Of a stretch of DNA of 64,000 nucleotides, positions 12,092-23,388 are shown piece after piece. Each line of letters starts with the position of its first letter. The stretch's first letter is position 1. Under the pieces are notes generated by a model. It worked only from the letters and a program-made list of their open reading frames with translations. It was not told the DNA's origin and searched no databases. Origin of the DNA: Diphasiastrum complanatum. Lineage: Eukaryota > Streptophyta > Lycopodiopsida > Lycopodiales > Lycopodiaceae. The stretch spans positions 65,541,040 through 65,605,039 of the forward strand of contig CM055097.1 in assembly GCA_029204225.1 (NCBI GenBank), read 5' to 3'. The translations under genes and the position numbers were made by a program.

Positions 12092-12519
12092 CATAGCCTC
12101 TCTAATCCTATTGTATGTGTAATGCAACATCCCTCACTTTTGATTGGACCATTCCAACACATCTCTCTCTTATGATTGGACCCTTTGACTTTTGCCACCA
12201 ATAGGGTGCATCACTCATCAAACCTAAACTTGACATGTGTCACAAGCCTAACTACCTCAAGTTTGCATCACAATCTTCTTTTGGCCAAATTGAGGCTTTA
12301 CATGTGGATTTGACCATTTTGACCTCTATGCCAATTTTGGCCCTATCAAGGTTCTATACCAAGATGCTTGATACAAAATCTTTATGATACCCCTAAAGTC
12401 AACATGACTAAACTATTTTTACTTTATCTACATGTGGGAACATGCTCCACACATGTGATATTTTCTCACAAACTAGAAATACAAAAAATATCCAAGATAA
12501 ATTTCGACAATTTTTCACA
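12092..12519 (-). mobile_element. LTR D, upper half
   Basis: This resembles the outer part of the C LTR (11680-12086) at lower similarity. It ends at 12519 with minus-strand TGTGAAAAATT, the same start as the B family LTRs. Beyond it the copia E RNase H resumes. Confidence 0.7.
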
Positions 12520-13448
12520 ATGTATTGGGCTCTGCAAAATTTTAAACTTACCTCCTTGTTGAGTATTTTACTCCTAATATGGTGGTACTTCATCTTGATG
12601 TGCTTGCTCCTAGAGTGAAATCTAGGACTGATCGATAATGGAATAGCACTCTGATTGTCGCACTGAATAATTGTTGGAGCGGATTGTCTGAGACCAATGT
12701 CAGACAATAAACTTCTCAACCAAATTGCCTCTTTGGTAGCTTGAGAGGCTGCAATGTATTCTGATTTTGTAGATGACATTGCAAAGGAGGTTTGTTTTTT
12801 GTTGTTCCATGATATTGGACCATTATTGAGCATGAAGACATGTCCAAAAGTCAATCTTGTGGTGTCGATATCGCCTGCCCAATTTGCATTTGTATGTTCA
12901 TAAAGTGTATGGATATCGGATGAATCGACATCACCATAGCAGATACAAAGGTTAATAGTAGCTCATACATATCTAATTACTCTGAAAAGAGATTTTCAGT
13001 GGATCATACCAAGATTAGCCATGTAATGGCTCAAGGAGCTAATGGCGTATGCAAGATCGAGTCTAGTAGAGATCATTGCATACATTAGGGATCCAATAGT
13101 TGATTGATATGGATATCTCTTTATTTCGGCCTTCTCCTCATTGGCCTAAGGGCATTGCCCTTTAGATAATTTTAGACCTGGGTCCATAGGATTATGTACA
13201 AACTTGCAATTTATGTTTATGAAATTGAATTTTGTCAGCAAATAATAGAAGTACCTATGCTAGGTAATATAGAGCAGTCATATGCTTCTGTCTCTGTGAA
13301 TATGAATCCCGAGACAATAATGCGCTTCTCCTGGATCTGTCATCTCGAATTCTTGGGATAGCATCCTCTTAGTATCCTTTTAGTTCGATATTGTTGCTGA
13401 ACAATAACGTACCAATCAATGTATAACTAAAGCCCTTGTTGACATCAA

Positions 13449-14495
13449 AACCTCTCATGTAGTTTGGATAGGATCCAAGCCTTCATTGAAACATTTGAAA
13501 GTATTTGAATGTATTGTGCCTATGCTCATGTCCCAAAAGACAACAAAAAAAAATTAGATGAGCATTCATAAAAAACTATTTCTGTTGGCTATTGTACTTT
13601 GATGGAATGTATAGACTATACAATATAGAGACTAACAGGGATGTGACTTTCATTGAAGATCAGTGTATTGATTTGAAGGGCAAGGAACAAATGTAGTCTA
13701 CAATTTTTGCCTTGACAACTGATACATATCAAAAAACTATTTCGATTTCTTCCAACAGTCACACTGTATAGTCAGATCCAGGAGAAGAGGAGGAAGCTAC
13801 AACTTGGGAGCAGCCGACACAAAGTCAAATTTTGCACACAGAAACTTCAACCAGGAGATCAACAAGAATTCAAACTCATCCTATCCGATACACTGATGAG
13901 TTCACTCATTATCATATTCATGAAGCAACCACAATTGAGGAAGCTATATCACAAGCCAATTCAGATCTCTAGAAAGAAGCAATGGACAAGGAGTACAACT
14001 CACTGCTGAGGAACAACACATGGACTCACGAAGCTACTAGTAGACAAAAAGATAATCTACTACAAATGGATTTTTAAGATCAAATACAAAACATATGACA
14101 ATATCAACAGAAGGAAAGCTCGACTCGTGGCAAGGGGATTTTCACATATTTTCAATATCGACTACTTCGAAACTTTTAGCCTGGTTGTCAAACATACTTC
14201 GATTCGACTGCTATTATCATATGTTGTTGCAGCAGATCTTGAGGTACACCAGATGGAAGTACAAACAGCATTCCTCAATGGAGTTATCGAGGAGGACATT
14301 TACATGATCTAGCCATAAGGCTATATCCTCAATGATCGAGAAGATCGTGTATGCAAACTCCATAAAGTTTTGTACGGTCTGAAGAAAATCATCCTGAACA
14401 TGGTTCCATCAACAAATCAACACATTCTTGATCGATCGTAGATGTGAACCAAGTTCTGTAGATTGTAATGTATATTTCAAAGCTATTTCAAATAA
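13449..14495 (+). pseudogene. Copia fragment F: integrase C-terminus to RT N-terminal half, plus strand
   Basis: In order on the plus strand: the integrase C-terminal part ('KPSLKHLKVFECIV' near 13477, 'PKDNKKKLDEHS'), the linker with 'STRRSTRIQTHPIRYTD', then RT ('KEAMDKEYNSLL', 'WIFKIKYK', 'RKARLVARGF', 'DLEVHQMEVQTAFLNG', 'VCKLHKVLYGLKK'). Several stops are present. RT stops at 'DCNVYFKA', just before the catalytic YVDD region. The missing half is what element E retains in the opposite orientation starting at 13445, so F looks like an inverted piece of E. Confidence 0.75.
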
Positions 14496-15199
14496 TGAAG
14501 TATTGAATTATCAGACAAACGATCAGAGATTTATCAAATACATTCAATCACAGAGAGCATACATTCTGACATGATACTAAATGCAATAAAAAGGATAGAT
14601 TGATTCAGTAAGTAGCATGTACAAATCAGATGATGAGAGCACAAGCCAATTGTGGACAGCTCTAAGCTATCTCTGAGTAGCTGAAAACTTTGTCTGATGC
14701 ACTTCCGCTGATAAGCAGTAAGTGTGAACAATACTCTAATGAACTTTGAAAAGAAACTTTCTAAAGAGAAAGAGAGATTTAAAGAGCTAGAGAAGTTTTT
14801 GATGATCTACTATTTATACTAAGCAATTAATGCATGTCCAGTAGGACAACTAATGAGGTCGCAGATCGCAATAGCCAGTTGGCCAAAATGCACTGGCATC
14901 CATCCAGTTAGGACTTCTCAAAAATTTACTTACAAAGCAGTTAGAGAATTTTTTTAGCTTCATAATGAGTGGAACAATAATTGTCTTTCATCAACATGGC
15001 CGAAGTCTTCAATTTTTGTCGGGGACATCAATATGTCAGATGATGTCCGATATGTCGGAGCCACCTGTTGAGCAATTCTCGAGTATTTCTGCAGACTGTG
15101 TAAAAACACGTATACAACTATAGAACTGGATAATAATGTGGATGAAGATTAAAGATCAATTATTCAGTTGAACCACTCTGATAGTAGAATAATCCAACA
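14496..15199 (-). repeat. 3' LTR of copia G
   Basis: This matches 16999-17707 throughout, for example 'gagagcatacattctgacat' and 'catccagttaggac'. It ends with minus-strand TGTTGGATTATTC at 15199, next to a polypurine tract. Confidence 0.85.
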
Positions 15200-15576
15200 C
15201 TCCTCCTTAATCTGAATCCATGAATGCTTTGACCTTCAAACTTAGTTCTACACAAAATTTTATGCGTGCATCCAAGCTTAATGCTTTAGTAAAAATATCC
15301 ATTGTCATATCTTGCGTTCGCGACGGTACTTGAAGTAAACTTGCAGTACTTGTAGTAAACTTGCATTGGGAGTATCCCCACTAGTTGATACTACTCGAAT
15401 TATTATACGTGGGCCTCATCACAATAAAGTGATATTCGTACAGTGATACTTAATTTCAATGTGCTTAATCCTAGAATGAAATCTAGGATTGGTTGATAAA
15501 GCAATGGCACTTCGATCATCACAAAATAAAATTGTTGGAGCATATTGATTCAAACTAATATCTGAAAGTAAGTTTC

Positions 15577-16069
15577 TCAACCATATTGCTTTCTTTGTAG
15601 CTTAGAGGCTGCGATATACTCTGATTCAATAGAAGATAGAACAATCAGAGTTTGCTTGCGACTATTCCATGAAATAGGACCATTGTTGAGGAAGAATGTA
15701 AATTTAGAAGTGGATTTACGAGTGTCTACATTTTCTGCCCCAACTTGCATCTTAATAACCACTGAGAATATTGAGTTTGTCTTTGTCAACTGCTCCATAA
15801 CAAATGCAAAAGTCCATAGTTGCTCAAAGATATTTCAAAACTTTGATAAGAGCCTTCCAATGTGTAATACTAGAATTAGTCATGAATTGACTTAAAAAAC
15901 TGATCGTGAAAGTTATTTCTAGTCTGGTAAAGATCATCGTGTACATAAAAGATCCTATTATTGAATGATAAGGATACTCACGCATATGCTCCTTCTCTTC
16001 AATTGTTCGAGGACATTGGTCCTTCAACATCTTGAGTCCTGGATCCATTGGTGAGAAACTACTTTGCAA
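15577..16069 (-). pseudogene. Copia G RT end and RNase H
   Basis: Two frames are needed. 15824-16069 has 'DPGLKMLKDQCP' and 'GSFMYTMIFTRLEI', the RT-RNase H connection. 15577-15798 has 'TRKSTSKFTFFLNNGPISW' and 'SSIESEYIAAS', the copia RNase H signature. A frameshift separates them near 15800-15824. Confidence 0.8.
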
Positions 16070-16136
16070 TTTATTAGATTATATTTTTAATTAAGACCTT
16101 GTGAATGTATCTTTGCTGAGTGATGTGAATCAACTT

Positions 16137-16607
16137 CTATTTCCTTTCTCTTTGGATTTGAATACCTAGACAGTAATGAGCTTCGTCCAGATCGGTCATG
16201 TCGAATTTGAAAGATAACATTGTCTTAGCTTCTTTTATCAAATCGATATTGTTGCTAAAAAGCAATATGTCATCCACATACAAAGTGATAATAATAAAAT
16301 AATGTTGCACTGATTTGAGGTAGACATTAGAATCTGAAGTGCTTGGTCTATAGTCATGATCGATAAGTAAAGTATTGATCCTATGAAACCATGCTTGAGC
16401 AGATTGCTTAAAGCCACAAAGTGCTTTATGGAGTTTACATACATGATTGTGTTTACCTTCGATATTATAACCTTCGGATTGCACCATGTAAATGTCCTCT
16501 TTGATAACTTCATTAAGATATGTTTTCTGTACATCCATTTGATGTATTTTCAAATCTGTCATCTTCTTCTTCAATTGTGGATTTAATAATTGTTCTTGAT
16601 TATGCAT
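16137..16607 (-). pseudogene. Copia G reverse transcriptase core
   Basis: Open for 156 codons with 'HQMDVQKTYLNEVIKEDIYM', 'VCKLHKALCGFKQSAQAWF' and the catalytic 'YVDDILLFSNN'. The N-terminal part of RT is missing, and the reading frame continues from gag-derived sequence at the other side of a deletion near 16600. Confidence 0.85.
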
Positions 16608-16960
16608 CGGTTTCTGATTTGATGGGGACTACTTAGAGCTTTTCTGCTTCTATCGTTTTGAGCCTTTATTGACATATAGAGCATGAGATGATGAAGTCGA
16701 CGAAATGTCTTGACTTCTTCAATTGTCTTCTTGCAACAACATAGTGATAACTCTAGTAAGAGGTAATTTTGAGTTGTCGATATGATCATCACCCAGTTCT
16801 CATATGTAGAGGGCAAGCTTGAAAGCAATGTCATAATTGCATCTTGATTGTCGATGATCGATCCGACAACAGCCATCTATTGCAAGAGATTCTTAAACTG
16901 GTTAACATGATTATGAAGTGAATCATAGAAGTTACGTTCAATCTTTTAGTAACTAACTTT
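16583..16960 (-). pseudogene. Copia G gag fragment
   Basis: 'LLSSLPSTYENWVMIIS' is the copia UBN2 gag signature. Upstream codons reach back to about 16960, close to the 5' LTR, so gag lacks its N-terminal part and the leader. Confidence 0.7.
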
Positions 16961-16998
16961 GAAATTGCTAGCACTAACGTAATTTCATAGCCAAACAA

Positions 16999-17707
16999 TG
17001 AAGTATTGTATTATTAGACAAAATGATAAGAAATTTATCAATTACATTCAATCACGGAGAGCATACATTCTGACATGATATTGAACGCAATAAAAATAAT
17101 AGATTGATTCAGTAAATAGCATCTACAAATCAGATGATGAGAGCACAAGACAATTGCGGTTAGAAACCACGTACTCTAAGTTATCTCTGAGTAACTAAAA
17201 ACTCTGTATGATGAACTTCAGCTGATAAGCAGTAAGCGCGAATAGCAATACTCTAATGAACTCTGAAAAAAAACTTTCTAAAGAAAAAGATAATTTTAAA
17301 GATCTAGAGAAGTTTTTGATGATCATCTATTTATACTAAGCAATTAACTCATGTTCAATAGGATAGCTAATGAGGTCACAAATTGCAATAGCCAGTTGGC
17401 CAACATGCGCTAGCATCCATCCAGTTAGGACTTTAAAAAAATTTACTTGCAAAGCAATTAAGACAAGTCTTTAGCTTCATAACGAGTGGAACAATAACTT
17501 TCTTTCATCGACATGGCCGAAGTCTTCGATTTTCATAGGGGACATCAATATGTCAAATGATGTCTGATATATCATAGCCACCTGTCACGAGAGTATTTCT
17601 GTAGACTATGTAAAAACACGTTAAACTACAGAACTGGATAATAATGTGGATGAAGATTAAAGATCGACTATTCAGTTGAACCACTTCGATAGTAGAATAA
17701 TCCAACA
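16999..17707 (-). repeat. 5' LTR of copia G
   Basis: This is the partner of 14496-15199. Substitutions and small indels scattered along the pair indicate an old insertion compared with element C. Confidence 0.85.
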
Positions 17708-17879
17708 TGATTTTATTATAGATTTGTATGGGCGTGGCTAGCATAGGTCCAGCAAAAGTCCTACTTCCGGGGAATGTGACTTGAGAGGCTTTTATTTGTA
17801 TGTTCCATTGTTATGTATTTGCTTGGACCCGAATGACTTGGCTCCTACTTGGCTCTCAATTAATTTGATCGTGCTAGTG

Positions 17880-18990
17880 GTGGCGTTGACTTTATGAAGA
17901 AGAAAAAGCGTTATGGAGCCCGGCCCTACAAAGGGTAAAGTTTTTCAAAAAGTAAAAGTAGTCTAGAGAAAGTGCACATCTTATAAGGATGGAAGACCAC
18001 CTTGAAGAATCGCGAGCGTCAACAAACGAATAAGAGCAATACCAAGAGTAAGGCTCCAAAATGCACAAAGATGGCACTAGGTCGTCCTAGTCAAGGAAGA
18101 AAGAGCGAGTGTACGTTCTGATTGCACCCTCGTAGAAAGAGATTGGTGCCCCTTCTAAACCAGCACCAACCAGCTCCCCAGTACCAGATGTGATGTGAAG
18201 ATGTGCAATATCTATCAAGTATAATGTCAGTTATGATAAATGAAGTCAAGAAGTACATGGAAGTCGAAAGAAAAGAATGAAAAACATCAATGCAGGCCAT
18301 AAATCATAGTAAATTTGATCTCGCTAGAGAGGTCAGAGATGGGCTAACACAGTCAAAGCCAGGTTCGAAAAATTGGAGGCAATAGAGAAAATGTAGGCGC
18401 ACATCCTCCACTCAGACAAAAGTGACACACCAACACGAAATGTGGAGGACTTGAAGAAGATTGCCAAAGTAAGATCCTTGTCGACCTTCAAATAGGAATG
18501 TGATGTTCGGGTTCTAGAGAATTGGTTGTTTCACATGAACCATTACTTCCACTTGATGCACACTCATGAAGAAGAGAGAGCTGATTTGGTTTTGGCATAT
18601 TTTGAAGATTACTCATCGAATTGGTACCGAGTGGTGAAGATGTAGTTCTAATCATGGGACGCATTACAAGAAGAGTTCATACCTAAAGATTCACACATGA
18701 GATTGAGGGCAGAATTATTAGCCCAAATACAATCCCTTTTGTGACCCTTCATTAGTCACACCCATGAGATTACCTTGTATGAGGCTACACAACTTGTTAT
18801 TGAAGATGGTAACCCACATTCCTAGAACTCTATGGGATCGATAAATCAAGAGGGGAAGAGGAATTTTCTAAGCCTAGTTAATTGGGAATAGGAAACACAA
18901 AGTGCATGCCTTGATCTAGTACCAACTTAGTAAGGTTAAGCATTATGAGACCGGGAAACCTTTAAGGGGGACATGGGTGAAATAATGAGA
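17880..18990 (+). pseudogene. Ty3/gypsy gag remnant
   Basis: Plus-strand translation around 18480-18760 gives 'ENWLFHMNHYFHL', 'LVLAYFEDYSSNWY' and 'WDALQEEFIPKDS', the order of the gypsy capsid domain. Stops interrupt it. Upstream 17880-18470 reads as degenerate coding sequence in compatible frames but lacks a recognisable domain. No LTR is identified for it. Confidence 0.55.
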
Positions 18991-20248
18991 TTTTAAAATT
19001 TTACTATAGTATAGAACCGGACACACAAATTGCCTATGACTAGGGAGCCTCACAAGAATATCAACGCTACCAAGAATATCACCTATAATAAAAAATAAAG
19101 GTCACAAAACCCTTCGATATACTTTGCAAGAAAAACCCTCATCTCATTAATCGGACATTAGGGGCCAACGTTTAAGGGAGTCATAGACAACGGGGAAGGA
19201 GACAATGTAACAAACAACTACCCATGATTACTCAAAGGGAAAGGGATTGTCACCATTACTAACTAGAGACTTGAAGCCAACCTCATAGGCATTTTGGGGA
19301 CCCTCACATAGAATTCGAGGACTGAAATATATGATGCACCCAATAATCATATCTTTGAATGGAGGATAGTCATGGGCTAAAACGGACACTAAGTCGGATA
19401 ACAATTCCAACAAGCATATAACATGAAACAACCACCCAAGGCTACCTAGGTCGTAGTATATCAACGAGGTACAGCTTGTCTTTGCCAGGACGTTGATAGG
19501 ACCAGCATTAGGTGCATTGTATCTCAACTAGTCAATAGAAATGGGTCCAAATCCGACCTTATCAACTTGTCTACTTTCTATAAATAGCAAGGACACTATT
19601 CTTAGGCCTTATCAACATTAAAAAACTAATCTCTGAGTTGAAAATTCACTTTGGCCTCAAAATTGCCAAATTAGATCAACTTAACTAGTTGACATTTTTC
19701 ACACTCCCTCTTCAACAAGTTTTACCACACAGGTTTGATCCATCTTAAGAATGATCTCCCAAAAATAGACCTCCTCTCTATGGTTTTATAATGCTAGATA
19801 ATAGTGACCATGTTGGAAACTTCACTATTTCTTACATCAAGATGAAACTAGCACATGAAGAACAACATAAAATGTAAAGATTATGATCCCTCCATGCTTC
19901 CACCTCTGATATCTCTAGAAAATAACAGCAACCAAGCAATAAGTGTGAGTGATAATCATTTGCTTGGATGCTTCCTCCATATTTGTCCTTTGTTGAAATG
20001 TTTCCTCCATAAAACTCCATGAATGAGCCTCCATCTCCATCTTGCCATAAGATATTCTCAAACTTGAGAACTTATGAATGAATGAGTGACATAATGGACG
20101 CTGGTCCATTCTCAAACCCAAAATAATGAAGAACAATATGACTAGTATCATCATACCTTGACAATTTGCAAACATTTACATGATATAAAATGAGTAAAGT
20201 AAGTTTGAACAACACTTCCTTGCTACTCCTTTGACCTTACCTGAGTCT
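18991..20248. other. Unassigned sequence
   Basis: Short ORFs (for example 19228-19527 and 19832-20175, minus) have no recognised family signature. It is probably old retroelement debris, since it lies between two such pieces, but nothing is specific enough to name. Confidence 0.3.
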
Positions 20249-20830
20249 TCAAATACCTACAAAAACGGATCCAAAGTGCCTTGTCCATTTGATTTCCCTG
20301 CGATGCTCTTGAATCAACTCCAAATTGCCACTTTCTCTTTTGTGTCGATGAAGCTCGTCAAGAATAACTTCTTGATCTTCCACTTGAACATCAAAACCAT
20401 TGACCAAGACATCTTTTACAGAACCATTAATTGCATCCAATCCAGAAAAACAACCATCCACTTGCATACCATCATCTACACAAGAAGATGTACCAAGACA
20501 TGTGAGAAAAACAAAGTTTGTACCTTCAACTTGCTTATTCTTCTCATCATATGTAAGCCTAGATGGCTTTTGTCTTTTCCTTGAGGATCTTCTTAAAACT
20601 TGATTTGGAGAGGCATCATCATCCAAGGAACCATCCTTCTCACCACCAAAAATGTTAGTTTCATCAACATCAACAACATCAAGCTTATCCACATTCTCCT
20701 CTTCAAAGACAAGATCCTTAGAAATGTGAACTTTCTTTGACTTAGAAATGTAAACCCTATAAGCTTTTCTTAATTTACTATATCCAACAAATAAGACTCA
20801 ACCTGAGGAAATCTTACTGCCACCATAAGA
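20249..20830 (-). pseudogene. Copia integrase C-terminus and linker fragment
   Basis: The minus strand reads 'KLRKAYRVYISKSKKVHISK' (20750-20810, with a stop and frame changes) then an open 147-codon stretch with 'VLRRSSRKRQKPSRLTYDE'. This is the typical sequence between integrase and RT in plant copia elements. RT itself does not follow; the lower part (20249-20480) is not recognised. Confidence 0.65.
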
Positions 20831-21051
20831 CTATATCCCACCATATAAACAGCTAGTAGACATAACAAGAAGTCACTGAGCATACCAAATGATTACTTTA
20901 TTTCCAACGTAGCAAATGCATAAACACATACAACTCCGACTCTGATCTAGACTCGTGACAAGGTAACATGCAAGCACACCCACATTCAAGTAAACCAACA
21001 TGAATGATACATTTTAAATACAAATACATGACCGTCCAAAAGTGACATCCT

Positions 21052-21885
21052 TGTGAAAAAAAAGTACAAAAAGGACCAAGAGTGGATCCTAATCTGATCC
21101 TCAAGAGGGATTGGTTGTCAGATTACTTGATCTATCAATCTACTTGAGATTAAGATCAATCTAGATCAATTCTAGACACAAAATCCTAACAAGAACAATC
21201 ATAAATTGAAGGTAGGTGTACTTTCTGGTTTTTCACGTGTGAAACCCTGTCTAAGTACAGACTCCAACCTAAAAATCAAGTACACATTGATAGCACCTCA
21301 AAACAATCAAAACAAATGTAGACAAATGGAGAGAATCACTCAAAATTGCTTCCAAAACCAAGATTGGTGTCTCACACTAATTATGGCCAAATGTGGCTCT
21401 ATATATACAATAAGTGGGAGATCATGGTACTGATCATCCCTTTGATCCCACATGTGTGAAGGTGCTTTGTCATATGATGATTCATCATGCAAAACTGACA
21501 CTTGGACAAAACCTTCTATTTTGAGCACTTTTGGTCCATTTTCCTTCTATATGGAGATCTAATTGAAAATCTTCTAGAAGTAAAAATTCATCTACTTCAG
21601 TTTATTCCACACATGTGAGTTGTCCTCTACACATGGGATATGACACCTAACCAAAGGATGTGGCTCATGCAATCAATAGATTGCTGCCATGTGTCATATG
21701 TCTAGAAAACTAGTTTTTGGCCTTTTTAGCCACTAGAACTTGAATTAAATCATATGTACAACCTATATGATTATGGTACATGACAAGTACACTATTTTCA
21801 CACATGGGAACAGGATCCACACATGTGTGTTTATCTATATACAAGATTTTTGGCCTCTACCAAGCTTATTTTTGCATTTTTCACA
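21052..21885 (-). repeat. Family B LTR (3' LTR of array)
   Basis: 834 bp, nearly identical to 24981-25812. The minus-strand start is TGTGAAAAATGC. The candidate TATA box is TATATATA at 21400-21407, with the palindromic CACATGTG or CACGTG core at about 21235, 21451, 21610 and in the pair near 21800-21830. Confidence 0.9.
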
Positions 21886-22090
21886 CTCCTCAAAAATCTA
21901 GCTTGGTAAATCTAGCTTGATGGAAAACTTGATGACCTTGAACTTGACTCCATGGGCTGAATTGGTCTTTGCTGGTTCAAAAGGTGTGAAGATCAGCCAA
22001 TGAGCTTGATGTTGATCTGAAATCACCATATCCATGATAGTGCTTCTTTGATGTTGACATCTTTGATGAACTTGAGAGCTTTGCACCATC

Positions 22091-22614
22091 CTAGCACCCC
22101 AAAATTAATTCCTTTGAAATTTCATGTAAATGCTTGACTTTGAGGCTTGCTCCTTCACATGAGATATGCTCCTCTTTCCCTTGAAATGTGAGCCACATAG
22201 AATCAACCATATTTCTTGAGTTTTTTTTTGGAATCACAACTTGAGAAGATCTCTCCTCCTCAATCCTTGGCACACTTGAACCTTGAGATGATTCTTTAAG
22301 ATCCTCTTCTTGATGGAAATCTGAGACCTCCATGTCTCATAATGATCACAACAACTATGACCACACAATATGCACTTCCTATGATTATCAAAATTACTTA
22401 TGCTAGAAACATAAGTCCAAAAATCACCACAACTTGGCATGATTTTTCTAATATTGAAATCAAAAGGCATTTTCATCTCAATAAGGCTAACTATTTGCTT
22501 TTGGATATAAGTGTCCACTTTGGATGCTTCACTTATTCTCATAAGAAGTTTACAACATGCCTTTAAGATTGAAAACTTACAATTTTCGTCTTTATGAATG
22601 AACACATCATTCAT
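22091..22614 (-). CDS. Family B ORF, duplicated-segment protein, first half
   Basis: Two frames (22234-22614 and 22091-22333) match the first half of the plus-strand ORF at 53054-54127. They include 'CKLLMRISEASKVDTYI', the cysteine-rich 'KCILCGHSCCDHYETW' and 'WLTFQGKEEHISC'. A frameshift separates the parts near 22300. After 'HISC' the text jumps to 'EGASLKVKHLHEI', so the second repeat is deleted here. The function is unknown. Confidence 0.6.
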
Positions 22615-22656
22615 GATCTTATTGAAACCAAAAGATCCTACATTATGAAGATATTT

Positions 22657-23001
22657 TCATTTCCTTGACTTCATAACTAATGTAAGCTTACAAGGAAAAC
22701 ATATTTTGCTATCTTTTAAGGCATCACACTCAACTAGTATTGCCTTAATCCACCTTTGAGATACAAAAATCTCTTCAAAGCAAAAGGGTTCTTCATAAGT
22801 TGACATGAGAGCATAAATCAAACTATTTTCATTTTGTGATTGCTCCTTATTCTTGATTGATTTCTCTTGGATAATAACAATAAGTTTGAACTTGTCCAAA
22901 GTTCCAAGCAAAATACTTTCCAAGGACATAAAATAAATCCAAGTTACTTTCATGAAAGTGACATCTATCTTTGCATCTTGAACCAAACAATGCACTTCCA
23001 A
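22657..23001 (-). CDS. Family B ORF segment with RT-N-terminus-like sequence
   Basis: 114 codons, absent from the plus-strand copy. 'YALMSTYEEPFCFEEI', then W and 'DALKDSKI', resembles the spacing of the copia RT beginning (sfeEA...W..AM..E.dAL). It is probably a decayed relic of that region, with nothing catalytic left. It lies between the knuckle region and the duplicated segment. Confidence 0.5.
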   Translation of the reverse strand: MEVHCLVQDAKIDVTFMKVTWIYFMSLESILLGTLDKFKLIVIIQEKSIKNKEQSQNENSLIYALMSTYEEPFCFEEIFVSQRWIKAILVECDALKDSKICFPCKLTLVMKSRK

Positions 23002-23145
23002 ATAAAAAATTTCAAAAGATTTGACATGTGTTGTGATGGACTCTTAAAGACAAATCTTGCAAGTCCTTGTGAGACTCCAAGCCTCATTCACCTTTCCACA
23101 AAGGAAACACCTTTCCTTGGACTTGTCCTTCTTGTATTTGCATTT

Positions 23146-23388
23146 TCAACTTGAAGCTCCATCCTTCACCTCGGCCCCCTTGCTTTGATTCTCCTTGGAT
23201 GGATTGGTCTTCTTTTTGTAGCATCTTGAGAGAATATATCCTCCCTTGCCACAAAGGTTGCACTCAGGATCCTTTCTTTCCTTCAATAGGATGCCACCTA
23301 TTGATGCCATGTGAATAAAAACCTGTGATATGATTCTACAAATGTAATTTGTGACTTTCAAGAGACTAGATTTGAACATCTTCAACAA
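23146..23388 (-). CDS. Family B zinc-knuckle ORF (CCYC variant)
   Basis: 'CNLCGKGGYILSRC' has the spacing C-x2-C-x4-Y-x4-C, with Tyr where retroviral knuckles have His. The plus-strand copy has the same Tyr, so it is a family trait and not a local mutation. It is followed by a Lys-rich stretch. Upstream there is no recognisable capsid domain. Confidence 0.65.
   Translation of the reverse strand: MLKMFKSSLLKVTNYICRIISQVFIHMASIGGILLKERKDPECNLCGKGGYILSRCYKKKTNPSKENQSKGAEVKDGASS

Larger units (their letters stand above)
7813..13445 (-). mobile_element. Copia element E, RT C-terminal part to RNase H, interrupted
   Basis: The internal part of a minus-strand copia is in two pieces. The upper piece (12520-13445) encodes the RT stretch from about 'LLFSNNIEL' down to the copia RNase H ('NGPISWNNKKQ', 'SSTKSEYIAAS', 'CDNQSA'). 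The lower piece (7813-7924) encodes its end ('VADIFTK') just before the polypurine tract. Removing 7925-12519 makes the two reading frames meet in register at that end. Stops and frameshifts occur in 12900-13440, so it is dead. The RNase H piece 12408-12854 is the best preserved. Confidence 0.8.
14496..17707 (-). mobile_element. Deleted copia element G with two LTRs
   Basis: Direct repeats 14496-15199 and 16999-17707 (about 705 bp) bound a short internal region of about 1.8 kb. On the minus strand the order is LTR, gag C-terminal piece, RT, RNase H, polypurine tract (AAGGAGGA near 15207-15200), LTR. No primer-binding site follows the 5' LTR: the LTR abuts mid-gag. Protease and integrase are absent between gag and RT. 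Flanks (aataa at 14491-14495, tgatt at 17708-17712) do not match, so the element is not a clean single insertion as it stands. Confidence 0.8.

Noticed and set aside
14491-17712. Target site duplication for copia G
   Set aside because: aataa and tgatt do not match.
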